Source: Rhizobium sp. P38BS-XIX
GTDB taxonomy: Bacteria; Pseudomonadota; Alphaproteobacteria; Rhizobiales; Rhizobiaceae
Assembly: GCF_012641435.1 (NCBI RefSeq)
Contig: NZ_JABAIJ010000012.1
Coordinates: 62,001 to 126,000 of the forward strand
DNA length: 64,000 bases
Direction: 5' to 3'
The notes under the pieces are model-generated. The model ran no database searches. It saw only the letters and a program-made list of their open reading frames with translations, and was not told where the DNA came from. This document shows positions 46,094-53,856 of this stretch, piece after piece; position 1 is the first letter of the stretch; each line of letters opens with the position of its first letter. The translations under genes were made by a program, and so were the position numbers.

Positions 46094-46732
46094 ATGATAT
46101 CGGATACTAAAAAGACGCAAGCACAGGCGATTACCGAAGAGATCAGGGCGCTGATCCTCAACGGGACGTTTCATCCAGGTGAACCTCTCCGCCAGGAAGC
46201 GCTTTCGGAACAGCTGGGTGTTAGCCGCACGCCGCTTCGGCACGCGCTTCAGTCGCTTGCCGAAGACGGATTGGTCGAGATGATCGGCTTCAAGGGCGCA
46301 AGAATCCCGCTGATCGACCAGGCAATGACCCGCGACCTCTTCGAGATGCGGCTGCTGCTGGAGCCGCTTGCGCTGAGATCCGCCTTTGGACACCACACCA
46401 AGCTCGACTTTGCCAAGGCGGAAATGGCGCTCGATGCTGCTGAGGGAGAGCAGAAGCCATCGAGACTCTCCGAGCTGAACTGGGAGTTTCACCATGCCCT
46501 GTACGCCCCGTCGAACCGCCCGACGCTGCTTAATACCATCCAGCAGCTCAACAAGGCATCCGCGCTTGCGGAAGTGATCGCAACCTCGATCGTTGCCCGC
46601 CCGGAAAAATCGGCCGCCGAACATCGCGGGTTGCTTCAGGCATGCCGGAACGGCAACGAAGACGATGCCGTTGCAGCATTGAGCGAGCATTTGCGTCTGG
46701 CGCATCACGACATGCAGAACGGGACAAAATAG
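46094..46732 (+). CDS. GntR-family transcriptional regulator (FadR/FCD type)
   Basis: 212 residues from ATG 46094; TTG 46082 is possible. The N-terminal winged helix reads ITEEIRALILNGTFHPGEPLRQEALSEQLGVSRTPLRHAL, followed by the all-helical FCD effector domain with MRLLLEPLALRSAF and NWEFHHALY; the His residues at HHAL and EHRGLL would bind a metal. It is transcribed with the M20 amidohydrolase two bases downstream and likely controls that unit. Confidence 0.87.
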   Translation: MISDTKKTQAQAITEEIRALILNGTFHPGEPLRQEALSEQLGVSRTPLRHALQSLAEDGLVEMIGFKGARIPLIDQAMTRDLFEMRLLLEPLALRSAFGHHTKLDFAKAEMALDAAEGEQKPSRLSELNWEFHHALYAPSNRPTLLNTIQQLNKASALAEVIATSIVARPEKSAAEHRGLLQACRNGNEDDAVAALSEHLRLAHHDMQNGTK

Positions 46733-46734
46733 CG

Positions 46735-47904
46735 ATGCCTATCTCGAACAGAATAGCCGAATTTCGCGACGACATGATCCGGTGGCGACATCATCTCCAC
46801 GCCAATCCCGAACTGTCCTATCAAGAGCATGAAACCGCCGGCTTCGTTGCCGAAACGCTTCGCGCCAACGGAATCGAAGTGACGGAAGGCATTGGCGGAA
46901 CCGGCGTTATCGGCGTTCTTCACGGAAGCCGTGAAGGCGCGCGCTCGATCGGACTTCGAGCCGACATGGATGCGCTTGCGATCGAAGAGCGCAACGATTT
47001 CGCACACCGGTCTAAAAACAAGGGCGTCATGCACGCCTGCGGCCATGACGGCCATACCGCGATGCTCCTTGGCGCCGCGCGCTATCTCTCAGAAACTAGA
47101 AATTTTGCCGGCCAAGTTGTCTTCATTTTCCAACCGGCCGAGGAGATGGGCGGAACGGATGGCGGCGCGGCCCGCATGATCCGGGAAGGCCTGTTTGAAA
47201 AATTTCCCTGCGACGAGCTCTATGGTCTGCACAACTGGCCGGGCATGGATATCGGAACCTTTGCCGTAAAGGCCGGGCCGATGATGGCATCCGGCGACAG
47301 TTTTGAGATCACCATTTCATCCACCGGCATGCATGCCGCCCAGCCGCACAAAGGCGTCGATGTCATCTTGACGGCCGGACATATCATCGTCGCACTCCAG
47401 CAGATTTCCGCGCGGAATATCGATCCACTGGACGCGATAGTCGTAAGCGCCACGCAGGTTCATGGCGGCGACGCTTACAATGTCCTGCCAAACACCGTGA
47501 CCATTCGCGGCACGGTGAGAGCATTCTCGCCCACGGCCCGCAAGTCGGCCGAGATGGGCGTCCGACGTGTGGTCGAGGGCATAAGCTTGGCGACCGGCGC
47601 ACAATGCGACGTTTCCTACCTTCAACAATATCCGACACTGATCAACGCTGATGGTGCTGCCCGATCGGCGGAACTCGCCGCCTCGTCCGTTTTCAACAGG
47701 GTCGAAACGAACCCGTCGCAGACGATGATCGTCGAGGATTTCGCCTTTATGCTTGAGAACCACCCCGGATGTTATGGCTGGATAGGCAACGGACCGGATG
47801 ACAATGGCCGTATCCTGCACAGCGCGTGGTACGACTTCAATGACGATGCCTTCTTTTATGGGGCGTCCTTCTTCGCGGGCCTCGTTGAAGGGCCACGGTC
47901 GTAA
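46735..47904 (+). CDS. M20-family amidohydrolase (hippurate/N-acyl amino acid hydrolase type)
   Basis: 389 residues from ATG 46735; the frame runs further upstream inside the GntR gene. Metal ligands are seen in MHACGHDGHTAM (Cys102, His104) and QPAEEMGG (Glu136-Glu137), and a dimerisation domain in SSTGMHAAQPHKGVD. It removes acyl groups from amino acids or indole conjugates such as hippurate or IAA-amino acids. Coupled translation with the GntR regulator suggests induction by the substrate. Confidence 0.88.
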   Translation: MPISNRIAEFRDDMIRWRHHLHANPELSYQEHETAGFVAETLRANGIEVTEGIGGTGVIGVLHGSREGARSIGLRADMDALAIEERNDFAHRSKNKGVMHACGHDGHTAMLLGAARYLSETRNFAGQVVFIFQPAEEMGGTDGGAARMIREGLFEKFPCDELYGLHNWPGMDIGTFAVKAGPMMASGDSFEITISSTGMHAAQPHKGVDVILTAGHIIVALQQISARNIDPLDAIVVSATQVHGGDAYNVLPNTVTIRGTVRAFSPTARKSAEMGVRRVVEGISLATGAQCDVSYLQQYPTLINADGAARSAELAASSVFNRVETNPSQTMIVEDFAFMLENHPGCYGWIGNGPDDNGRILHSAWYDFNDDAFFYGASFFAGLVEGPRS

Positions 47905-48110
47905 GATCGATACGCAGCGCCGGAAACCGCTGCCGTAAAAGGTTTTGCCATTCAGGCTTACCCAACTTTCATTGGAAGACGTCGGCCAAGGCGTGTGGAG
48001 TGCCGCCTGGCGTTCCACGCGAAAACACTGACGATTACGCTTCGGCAATAGCGCCTCGTCTGCCACTTAAAGCCTCATCAGCGCATCACGCGTTTGTTAC
48101 TGTAACGTCT

Positions 48111-48136
48111 GTAACAACGATCATTCCCGCTGCGAG
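48111..48136 (+). promoter_or_regulatory. Candidate ECF promoter upstream of the bufferin operon
   Basis: GTAACA at 48111-48116, a 16-base spacer and CGAG at 48133-48136. A second GTAAC copy lies just upstream (48102-48106). The same GTAACA-N16-CG spacing recurs before the ECF sigma gene at 50912-50937. GTAAC-type -35 elements are known for SigF-group ECF factors. Confidence 0.55.
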
Positions 48137-48186
48137 TACCTGACGTGCCCCGTTGAAAGGGGCGTCATAAGCAACGGAGAAAATGA

Positions 48187-48501
48187 ATGTTGAAGACCTC
48201 GATCAGCACCGCCATTCTTGCAGGCGCCATCACCTCCGCGCTCGCCACCGTGGCAGGCGCAGCCCCCCTGACCAAGGCTGAAGCTTCGGCCGCGATCGCT
48301 GCCCACAAGGAAAAGTGCTACGGCGTCGCGCTGAAGGGCCAGAACGATTGCGCCGCCGGCCCCGGCACTACGTGCCAGGGAACCTCGATCAAGGACTTCC
48401 AGGGCAATTCCTGGAAATTCGTTCAGGGCGGCACCTGCGCTTCTCTCGATCTGCCCGGCGGCCGCCACGGCTCGCTGAAGCCGCTGCAGCGCGATCTCTA
48501 A
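48187..48501 (+). CDS. bufA: Bufferin-type precursor protein (DUF2282, four cysteines)
   Basis: 104 residues; start ATG 48187 behind GGAGAAAATGA. A Sec signal peptide (residues 1-25, cleaved near AGA-AP) is followed by a small Cys-containing mature part: Cys44 in EKCYGV, Cys55 in NDCAAG, Cys63 in TTCQG and Cys84 in GTCAS. This cysteine pattern and the next genes (DUF692, DUF2063, DoxX) match the bufferin group of RiPP precursors. In these the MNIO enzyme converts core cysteines to thiooxazoles, and the products bind copper in the periplasm. Unlike typical RiPP leaders, the signal peptide serves as leader. Modification of this copy is inferred from family and context. Confidence 0.8.
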   Translation: MLKTSISTAILAGAITSALATVAGAAPLTKAEASAAIAAHKEKCYGVALKGQNDCAAGPGTTCQGTSIKDFQGNSWKFVQGGTCASLDLPGGRHGSLKPLQRDL

Positions 48502-48529
48502 GCCCGAAATCAGGAAAGCGGAGGCGACC

Positions 48530-49471
48530 ATGGTCAACGTCGATATGACGACCAATCCTCACATGGAGATGGAAAGCACACTCCGCTTTCCGACAATTTC
48601 GGTGGCCGGCCAGACTGGCACCAGCTTCAAGCCGGAGCACCTGAATGCGATCATAGCGGAGGCCGCCTCGCGCGGCTTCTTCGAAGTGCATGCAGAGAAC
48701 TACATGGGTGCAGGTGGGCCGCCGCATCGCGCGCTGGAACGCATACGGCGCGACCACCCGATTTCCCTTCACGGTGTGTGCATGTCGCTGGGCGGACCCC
48801 ACCCCCTCGACGGAGAACACCTCAAGCGCTTCAAAAGTCTCGTCGATCGATACGAGCCGGCCCTGGTCTCGGAACATCTCGCCTGGTCGACGCATATGGA
48901 TACCTATCTCAACGACCTGCTGCCTCTTCCCTATACTCCAGCGACGCTGGCGCATGTCTGCGATCATGTCGATCATATGCAAACCACGATCGGGCGCCCC
49001 ATCCTTCTGGAAAACCCATCCACCTATGTGCTTTTTTCGGAATCTTCGATCAGCGAAACCGATTTCATCCGCGAGATATCGAAGCGCACCGGCTGCGGCC
49101 TGCTGCTCGACATCAACAACGTCTTTGTGTCCGCCACCAACCATGGCTATTCGGCCTTGGAATATCTGCGTGACTTTCCGCTGGCCAATGTCGGCGAAAT
49201 CCACCTTGCCGGCCATACCGAGCAGGAGGACGACGAAGGTGAGATGCTGTTGATCGACAGCCATGACGGGCCGGTCGCCGATGCCGTATGGCAACTCTAC
49301 GAAAGAGTGATTGCCCGCCAGGGGCCGATCCCGACGCTGATCGAATGGGACAGCAATATTCCCGAATGGCCTGTGCTGCGCTCGGAAGCGCTTGCGGCTG
49401 AAGCTATTCTCGCCAGATATGCCGACCGCACGATGACGGAGCACAGGGAGACGTTCCATGCCGTCGGCTGA
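48530..49471 (+). CDS. bufB: DUF692 multinuclear non-haem iron oxidase (MNIO), bufferin-modifying
   Basis: 313 residues, ATG 48530 with GGAGG five bases upstream. A TIM-barrel of the DUF692/MNIO family with likely iron ligands: His54 and Glu56 in VHAENY, His81 in SLHGVC, Glu115/His116 in SEHLAW, Glu161 in LLENPS, Asp194 with Asn196-Asn197 in LLLDINNVF, His225 and His229 in EIHLAGH, Asp243/His245 in LIDSHD, and Glu272/Asp274 in IEWD. MNIOs use two or three irons and oxygen to rearrange cysteine residues. It follows the precursor gene by 28 bases and overlaps the partner gene by 14, indicating one translated unit. Confidence 0.85.
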   Translation: MVNVDMTTNPHMEMESTLRFPTISVAGQTGTSFKPEHLNAIIAEAASRGFFEVHAENYMGAGGPPHRALERIRRDHPISLHGVCMSLGGPHPLDGEHLKRFKSLVDRYEPALVSEHLAWSTHMDTYLNDLLPLPYTPATLAHVCDHVDHMQTTIGRPILLENPSTYVLFSESSISETDFIREISKRTGCGLLLDINNVFVSATNHGYSALEYLRDFPLANVGEIHLAGHTEQEDDEGEMLLIDSHDGPVADAVWQLYERVIARQGPIPTLIEWDSNIPEWPVLRSEALAAEAILARYADRTMTEHRETFHAVG

Positions 49472-50270
49472 ACTCTTGACGATCCGGCGGCCTGCACCGG
49501 ATTTCGCCCGGGAGTTCGCAGATGGATTGCTGGCTCCGGAACTTCCGACCCCGAAGACAGTTGTAGGGCCACACGGCAAAAGGGCGGAAAAGCGCTACAA
49601 CGTCTATCGCAACAACGTAACTGTCAGCCTGATCGGAGCCCTCGCCTCGATCTTTCCAGCCGTCGAGCGCATCACCGGACCTGACTTCTTTCGCGCTATG
49701 GCGCGTTTCCATATCCGCGAGACGCCCCCGACCTCGGCGCTGCTATTTGAATACGGTCGCGACTTTGCCGATTTCATCGATCGCTATGAGTATGCACAGG
49801 AGATGCCATGGCTTTCCGATGTGGCGAGGATCGAGCGTGCCTGGCTGGACGCCTATCACGCCGCGGATGCGCCTGCCGTTTCCCTTGCAGCGCTCGGTGC
49901 TATCCCGCCCGAAAAGCTGGGCGGGCTCACCTTCCGACCGCATCCTGCGACACGGCTGATGTCATCGGCTCATCCGGTCGTGACCATCTTCGTCTTGAAC
50001 CGCAGTAGTGGTCCTGTGGATCGGGTCAAGGATCGGCCGGAAGACGGATTGATCTGCCGTTACCAGGATGAGGTCAGCATACGGCTTTTACCGTCCGGAG
50101 GCGCCGCCTTTATCGCCGCGCTGATGAGCGGCGAATGTCTTGCGGCTGCAGCGGCGGCGGCCCTCGAAGTCAGTCCCGATTTCGACCTATCTCTCGCGAT
50201 TGGCGAGATGGTCGAAGCCGGCGCCTTTTCCCATATCGAGATGGAGATCTCAGATGTCGAACATGCTTGA
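49458..50270 (+). CDS. bufC: DUF2063 partner protein of the MNIO enzyme
   Basis: 270 residues, overlapping the DUF692 gene by 14 bases and the DoxX gene by 17. The N-terminal helical DUF2063 domain is marked by RRPAPDFAREFADGLL, RYNVYRNNVTVSLIGALASIFPAVERI and FRAMARFHIRETPPTSALLFEYG. The C-terminal part is a different fold that may bind the precursor. In MNIO systems such a partner recruits the precursor peptide. Assignment rests on order and domain recognition. Confidence 0.8.
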   Translation: MPSAELLTIRRPAPDFAREFADGLLAPELPTPKTVVGPHGKRAEKRYNVYRNNVTVSLIGALASIFPAVERITGPDFFRAMARFHIRETPPTSALLFEYGRDFADFIDRYEYAQEMPWLSDVARIERAWLDAYHAADAPAVSLAALGAIPPEKLGGLTFRPHPATRLMSSAHPVVTIFVLNRSSGPVDRVKDRPEDGLICRYQDEVSIRLLPSGGAAFIAALMSGECLAAAAAAALEVSPDFDLSLAIGEMVEAGAFSHIEMEISDVEHA

Positions 50271-50769
50271 TACCGTACCCAACGATCGGCTGTCTTCACG
50301 ACCGGCGCGTCTTGTCACGATGGCGAGTGGCCTTGTTCGTAGCGCGGCCCAACCGGATATCGTTCAGGCGGTCCTGCGGATTGCGCTTGCGGTGCCGTTC
50401 TGGCGCTCGGGGATGCTTAAGTGGAACGGCTTCCTTCAACTGAACGACACGGCGATCGATCTGTTTACGCAAGAATTCATGCTGCATCTTCCCGGAGGTC
50501 CCTATCCCTTTCCCGCTCCGGCCACGATGGCGTTCCTGTCGGGCTGCGGCGAGATCATCTTTCCAACCCTGCTTGTTCTCGGTCTTGCCACGCGCTTTGC
50601 CGGCCTTGGCCTTTTGTTGATGACCCTGATCGTTGAGCTGACCGTTCCCGATGGTTGGCCCGTTCATATCACCTGGGCGGCAATGGCCCTTGCCATCATG
50701 CGCTACGGACCGGGCCGCTTGTCGTTCGATGCATTGATCGCCCGCATCGCCGGCGCTGTTTATCGCTAG
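50254..50769 (+). CDS. DoxX-family membrane protein
   Basis: 171 residues from ATG 50254 behind GGAG, overlapping the DUF2063 stop. Four hydrophobic segments are visible: VLRIALAVPFWRSGMLKWNG, MAFLSGCGEIIFPTLLVLGL, FAGLGLLLMTLIVELTV and ITWAAMALAIMRYG. FWRSGMLKW and GGPYPFP are typical DoxX features. DoxX proteins often end bufferin-type operons and may help in redox or cofactor steps at the membrane. A terminator follows at 50801. Confidence 0.85.
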   Translation: MSNMLDTVPNDRLSSRPARLVTMASGLVRSAAQPDIVQAVLRIALAVPFWRSGMLKWNGFLQLNDTAIDLFTQEFMLHLPGGPYPFPAPATMAFLSGCGEIIFPTLLVLGLATRFAGLGLLLMTLIVELTVPDGWPVHITWAAMALAIMRYGPGRLSFDALIARIAGAVYR

Positions 50770-50800
50770 GCGGCACCCCGCAGCGCTTCCTGCCAAACAA

Positions 50801-50830
50801 CCACCTTGCTCATCGAGCGAGGTGGCTTTT
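50801..50830 (+). terminator. Rho-independent terminator after the bufferin operon
   Basis: Stem CCACCTTGCTC (50801-50811) / GAGCGAGGTGG (50815-50825) with one T-G wobble and a 3-base loop, followed by CTTTT. It separates the DUF2282-DoxX unit from the ECF sigma gene, which then needs its own promoter. Confidence 0.85.
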
Positions 50831-50911
50831 GCGTTTTCTTGGCTTATCACCCTTGCCGATTGTCCGTTGATGCGCTCAATAGGCGCCGCGTCAAAAAATT
50901 TCGGCATGCCG

Positions 50912-50937
50912 GTAACAGAAACGTGGTCTGGCGCGTA
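50912..50937 (+). promoter_or_regulatory. Candidate ECF promoter upstream of the sigma factor gene
   Basis: GTAACA at 50912-50917, 16 bases, then CGTA at 50934-50937. Same -35 and spacing as upstream of the DUF2282 gene (48111-48136). It lies only 15-40 bases before the ATG at 50952, consistent with autoregulation by the ECF factor. Confidence 0.5.
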
Positions 50938-50951
50938 GGGGATAGTGGCGG

Positions 50952-51518
50952 ATGAAATATTCGGCCCGCGAAGAGGAATGGGCAGCATGGATGCGCGCGG
51001 CAATGGCCGGCGACGCGCAATCCTATGACCGTTTTCTGAAGGCCGTGACACCCTATCTCCGATCCATCGCCCGGCGGCGCTGCGATCAGTTTGGTGCGCC
51101 GCCCAGCGAGGTGGAAGACGTGGTTCAGGAAGTTCTGCTGGCGGTTCATCTGAAACGCGGGACGTGGGACATCTCGCGCCCGATCGGCCCGTGGCTGTCG
51201 ACCATCGTGCGTAACAAGCTGATCGACAGCCTTCGCCGCCGCGGGCGCCATGTGAACGTACCGATCGAGGATGTCATGGAGACGCTGGAGGTCGACCAGC
51301 AGGATGACGGCGCCGATCGCATCGATGTGGATCGGATGCTGGAGGGACTGCGCGATCCGCAACGCGAAATCGTGCGGTCGATCTCGCTCGGTGGCGCCGG
51401 CGTCCGCGAAACGGCCGAAAGACTGAATATGACGGAAGGCGCCGTGCGGGTGGCGCTACACAGGGCACTCAAGGGATTGGCGGCCCTTTATCGGAGCGAC
51501 AGACGTGAAGACGGATGA
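50952..51518 (+). CDS. ECF RNA polymerase sigma factor (SigF/NrsF-associated type)
   Basis: 188 residues. Region 2 is seen in YDRFLKAVTPYLRSIARRRC and EVEDVVQEVLLAVHLKRGTWD, and region 4 in LRDPQREIVRSISLGGAGVRETAERLNMTEGAVRVALHRALKG. No region 3 or C-terminal extension is present, as expected for an ECF factor. It overlaps the NrsF-type anti-sigma gene by 14 bases. In Caulobacter, the SigF/NrsF pair controls DUF2282/DUF692 operons in response to metal stress. The same gene set here makes that the probable role. Confidence 0.9.
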   Translation: MKYSAREEEWAAWMRAAMAGDAQSYDRFLKAVTPYLRSIARRRCDQFGAPPSEVEDVVQEVLLAVHLKRGTWDISRPIGPWLSTIVRNKLIDSLRRRGRHVNVPIEDVMETLEVDQQDDGADRIDVDRMLEGLRDPQREIVRSISLGGAGVRETAERLNMTEGAVRVALHRALKGLAALYRSDRREDG

Positions 51519-52140
51519 CTTTATCAATCTGCTGACAAACGACTCCCGCGTGAAGGTCCGCTTCGGCCGCGTATTCGCCATCGCGCTTGCGATCGGCGTC
51601 GTGCTTTCCGCGGCATTCCTTCTTTCCACTATCGGTATCCGCAAGAACATGGCGGAGATGATCGAAACACCGCGCGTCGTCTTCAAGCTCGGCTTGACGT
51701 TACTGCTCGCCATCACGGCAACCCGGCTGGCATTCAGGGTCGGCAAGCCCGGCATATCGCTTCACGCAGCGGCGCTGACGCTGATCCTGCCCTTGGCCAT
51801 CCTGATCGCCGGGCTTGCTATCGAGCTCATGGTCGTGCCTGAAGATGCCTGGGCAACCAGTATGAAGGGACACTTCTCCGTCTTCTGCCTGATTTTCGTC
51901 CCGGCCCTATCGATCGCGCCCCTGGCTGCCATACTCTATTCCATCCGCCAGGGCGCTCCCGAAAATCCCGGCAAGGCCGGCGCAATTGCAGGGCTCGCCG
52001 CCGGCGGCATTGCCGCTGCAATCTATGCCTGGCATTGCCCGGACGACAGCCCGCTCTTTCTGGCGACCTGGTATTCGATCGGAATCCTGGCAGCCACAGC
52101 CGCGGGTTTTCTCCTGGGTCGACGTGTCCTTCGCTGGTAG
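51505..52140 (+). CDS. nrsF: NrsF-type (DUF1109) membrane anti-sigma factor
   Basis: 211 residues starting at GTG 51505, with GGAG eight bases upstream. A short cytoplasmic N-terminus (MKTDDFINLLTNDSRVK) that would hold the sigma factor is followed by about six membrane helices. Two cysteines lie in or beside helices at Cys128 (SVFCLIF) and Cys178 (AWHCPDD), the likely sensing pair, since NrsF senses metal or redox stress through conserved cysteines. The gene overlaps the sigma gene, so both are made together. Confidence 0.85.
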   Translation: MKTDDFINLLTNDSRVKVRFGRVFAIALAIGVVLSAAFLLSTIGIRKNMAEMIETPRVVFKLGLTLLLAITATRLAFRVGKPGISLHAAALTLILPLAILIAGLAIELMVVPEDAWATSMKGHFSVFCLIFVPALSIAPLAAILYSIRQGAPENPGKAGAIAGLAAGGIAAAIYAWHCPDDSPLFLATWYSIGILAATAAGFLLGRRVLRW

Positions 52141-52244
52141 GCGTACGCACGCTCGATGGCCGAGCGATTTGCCTTCGCTTCAGCCAGTTGACATCGAGCC
52201 GGAAGCCCTTGATTTTAGATGATTGGAGATCGACGCGGAGCCAA

Positions 52245-52679
52245 TCAGCGTTGGACAACGCGCAGGGAAGCAATTTCCGCGGGCCTGTCATCGATGATGG
52301 CGCTGATGGTCAACAGGCCGGGCTGACGCAATCTGAGCGGAGAAAAGATAAGACTGGCACCGATAACGATATTGATCGGAACGCCACCCCTCTCCACGTC
52401 GGATGACAGGTCTCGCTGCTCTTCGAGCTGGGACGATTCAAGTCGTTCCTCGAGAAGCGGCTGCCGATCTCCCGGGCCGACGCAACGCAGAACAATCGAG
52501 CGGTATGGCTCCGTCGCCAAGGTGATCAAATTCACGTGGGCGCAGAACTTCGGCAGGGAAACGGGAAAATCGGGCAACGTCAGCACGCCGCTATAGACGC
52601 CGATGAAACTCAGCTTTTCGCCAATCTCGGTGCGAACATCGTCGCAAAAAATACAATATCCATAGCGCATCTGTTTCAT
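52245..52679 (-). CDS. Uncharacterised protein of a three-gene overlapping module (DUF6941-like)
   Basis: 144 residues from ATG 52679, which forms ATGA with the stop of the XRE gene. It opens YGYCIFCDDVRTEIGEKLSFIGVYSG, a pattern shared by a family of small uncharacterised bacterial proteins (I recall DUF6941, unverified), and is mostly beta strand. No membrane segment or catalytic motif. Position after a toxin-like and an antitoxin-like gene suggests a third component. Confidence 0.6.
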   Translation of the reverse strand: MKQMRYGYCIFCDDVRTEIGEKLSFIGVYSGVLTLPDFPVSLPKFCAHVNLITLATEPYRSIVLRCVGPGDRQPLLEERLESSQLEEQRDLSSDVERGGVPINIVIGASLIFSPLRLRQPGLLTISAIIDDRPAEIASLRVVQR

Positions 52680-53080
52680 TCGTCCCGATCGTTTTTGGTG
52701 CGGACAATAATCGTGCGGATTGCACGCGCGGAACTGCGAGAGGCGGTATCGCCGGAGCAAACTGGAGAGACGAACGCTCGTGTTTCCGGATCGGGAGGGG
52801 TTTTCTCCTCCCCCGAGCTGGGGTCGCGAAGCTCGACATGGATTTCCTTGTCAAGCGCCCAGGCCAGATCTGCGATCGACCTTAGCGGAAGCTCCCTTTG
52901 CCCGCAGAGATAACTGTTCAAATCCTTCCGGCTGACGCCGACCAATTCTGCGAGCTGCTGCTGTGTAACGCCTTTCTCCGTTCGTCTTTCCAGGATTGCG
53001 GCAACCAGGTCGCTGCGAACGTTCGCGACAAAGCGGCTGGCTGCACGTGCACGCGCGCCTATCTCAAACCGAAATGACAT
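52676..53080 (-). CDS. XRE-family DNA-binding protein (antitoxin-like)
   Basis: 134 residues. Helix-turn-helix: RTEKGVTQQQLAELVGVSRKDLNSYLCGQRELPLRSIADLAWAL. The C-terminal tail (residues about 85-134) is acidic then basic and looks unstructured, as in many antitoxins. It overlaps the upstream gene by 17 bases and the downstream gene by 4. Confidence 0.78.
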   Translation of the reverse strand: MSFRFEIGARARAASRFVANVRSDLVAAILERRTEKGVTQQQLAELVGVSRKDLNSYLCGQRELPLRSIADLAWALDKEIHVELRDPSSGEEKTPPDPETRAFVSPVCSGDTASRSSARAIRTIIVRTKNDRDE

Positions 53081-53558
53081 CGTCCGGATTTACTCCCTCT
53101 ACGCATAACGCATCCCCTACGCCAAGCTCACGCCTCAGGCGGCGCACCTCCAGCCGATAGCCGCGGTAAAGATCGTGATCCTTCACATGATCGGCCCAAT
53201 CTCCAAAAACCGCGACAAAGCAGTCGCGCATTGGAAACCAGCCAAATATGCGCAGATCGACGGTCTTCAGCTCCCACACCGCATTTCGCTCGACCCGGAT
53301 TGCTCTAAATTGCTTTGAATGTATGAGCGGCTTGCCCGACACAAATGTATAAAAAAGAAAATCCAACTGTTCGACTGGGCTGAGCACGGCGCCAAGCGAT
53401 GACGGTTCATCTTTGCTGACGCGTTCGTTCAACCAGTTGACAAAGCTCGGCGTGGCAAAAAGCAGCCGTTTGGACGACTCCTTTCTTCCAAGCTGAATCT
53501 CAACTTTAACGATTGCTTCGGACGCTACGAGACTGTCAAACGGACCCATGACTGTCAA
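53064..53558 (-). CDS. Hypothetical protein, possible HigB/RelE-like toxin
   Basis: 164 residues. The second half contains NAVWELKTVDLRIFGWFP, CFVAVFGDWADHVKD and YRGYRLEVRRLRRELG. This recalls the strand-helix pattern of Gp49/HigB-like ribonuclease toxins (DxRIxxxF then KxxxxxYRxEVxR). The longer N-terminal half is not typical. It is first in an operon whose next gene is an XRE protein, the usual HigB-HigA order. Toxin activity is inferred, not shown. Confidence 0.5.
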   Translation of the reverse strand: MTVMGPFDSLVASEAIVKVEIQLGRKESSKRLLFATPSFVNWLNERVSKDEPSSLGAVLSPVEQLDFLFYTFVSGKPLIHSKQFRAIRVERNAVWELKTVDLRIFGWFPMRDCFVAVFGDWADHVKDHDLYRGYRLEVRRLRRELGVGDALCVEGVNPDDVISV

Positions 53559-53856
53559 CTAATCCATTCTCATGTAGCAAGCCTTCGACTGGGCTCCCCC
53601 AAGAGTAGCATGAATTGTGGCAAGAGTTGTTTGTATTGATTTGAACCTATCCAAGCTGAGTACTCTCCCTTTCCCGCGCGATTACATCGATAACTTGCTA
53701 CTCATTTTGAGGTAATTGCCCTTTAGATCGATTACTCCCGTATCGTTGTTTTCGTCCGAACGGTTCTCTTGTTCGGCCGCCCGTCGAGAGCTTATCAAAA
53801 TGCTTGAGGGCGGTGAATAGTCGCTTGCCCCGCGATGGAGAACTAAGGAGAATCAC

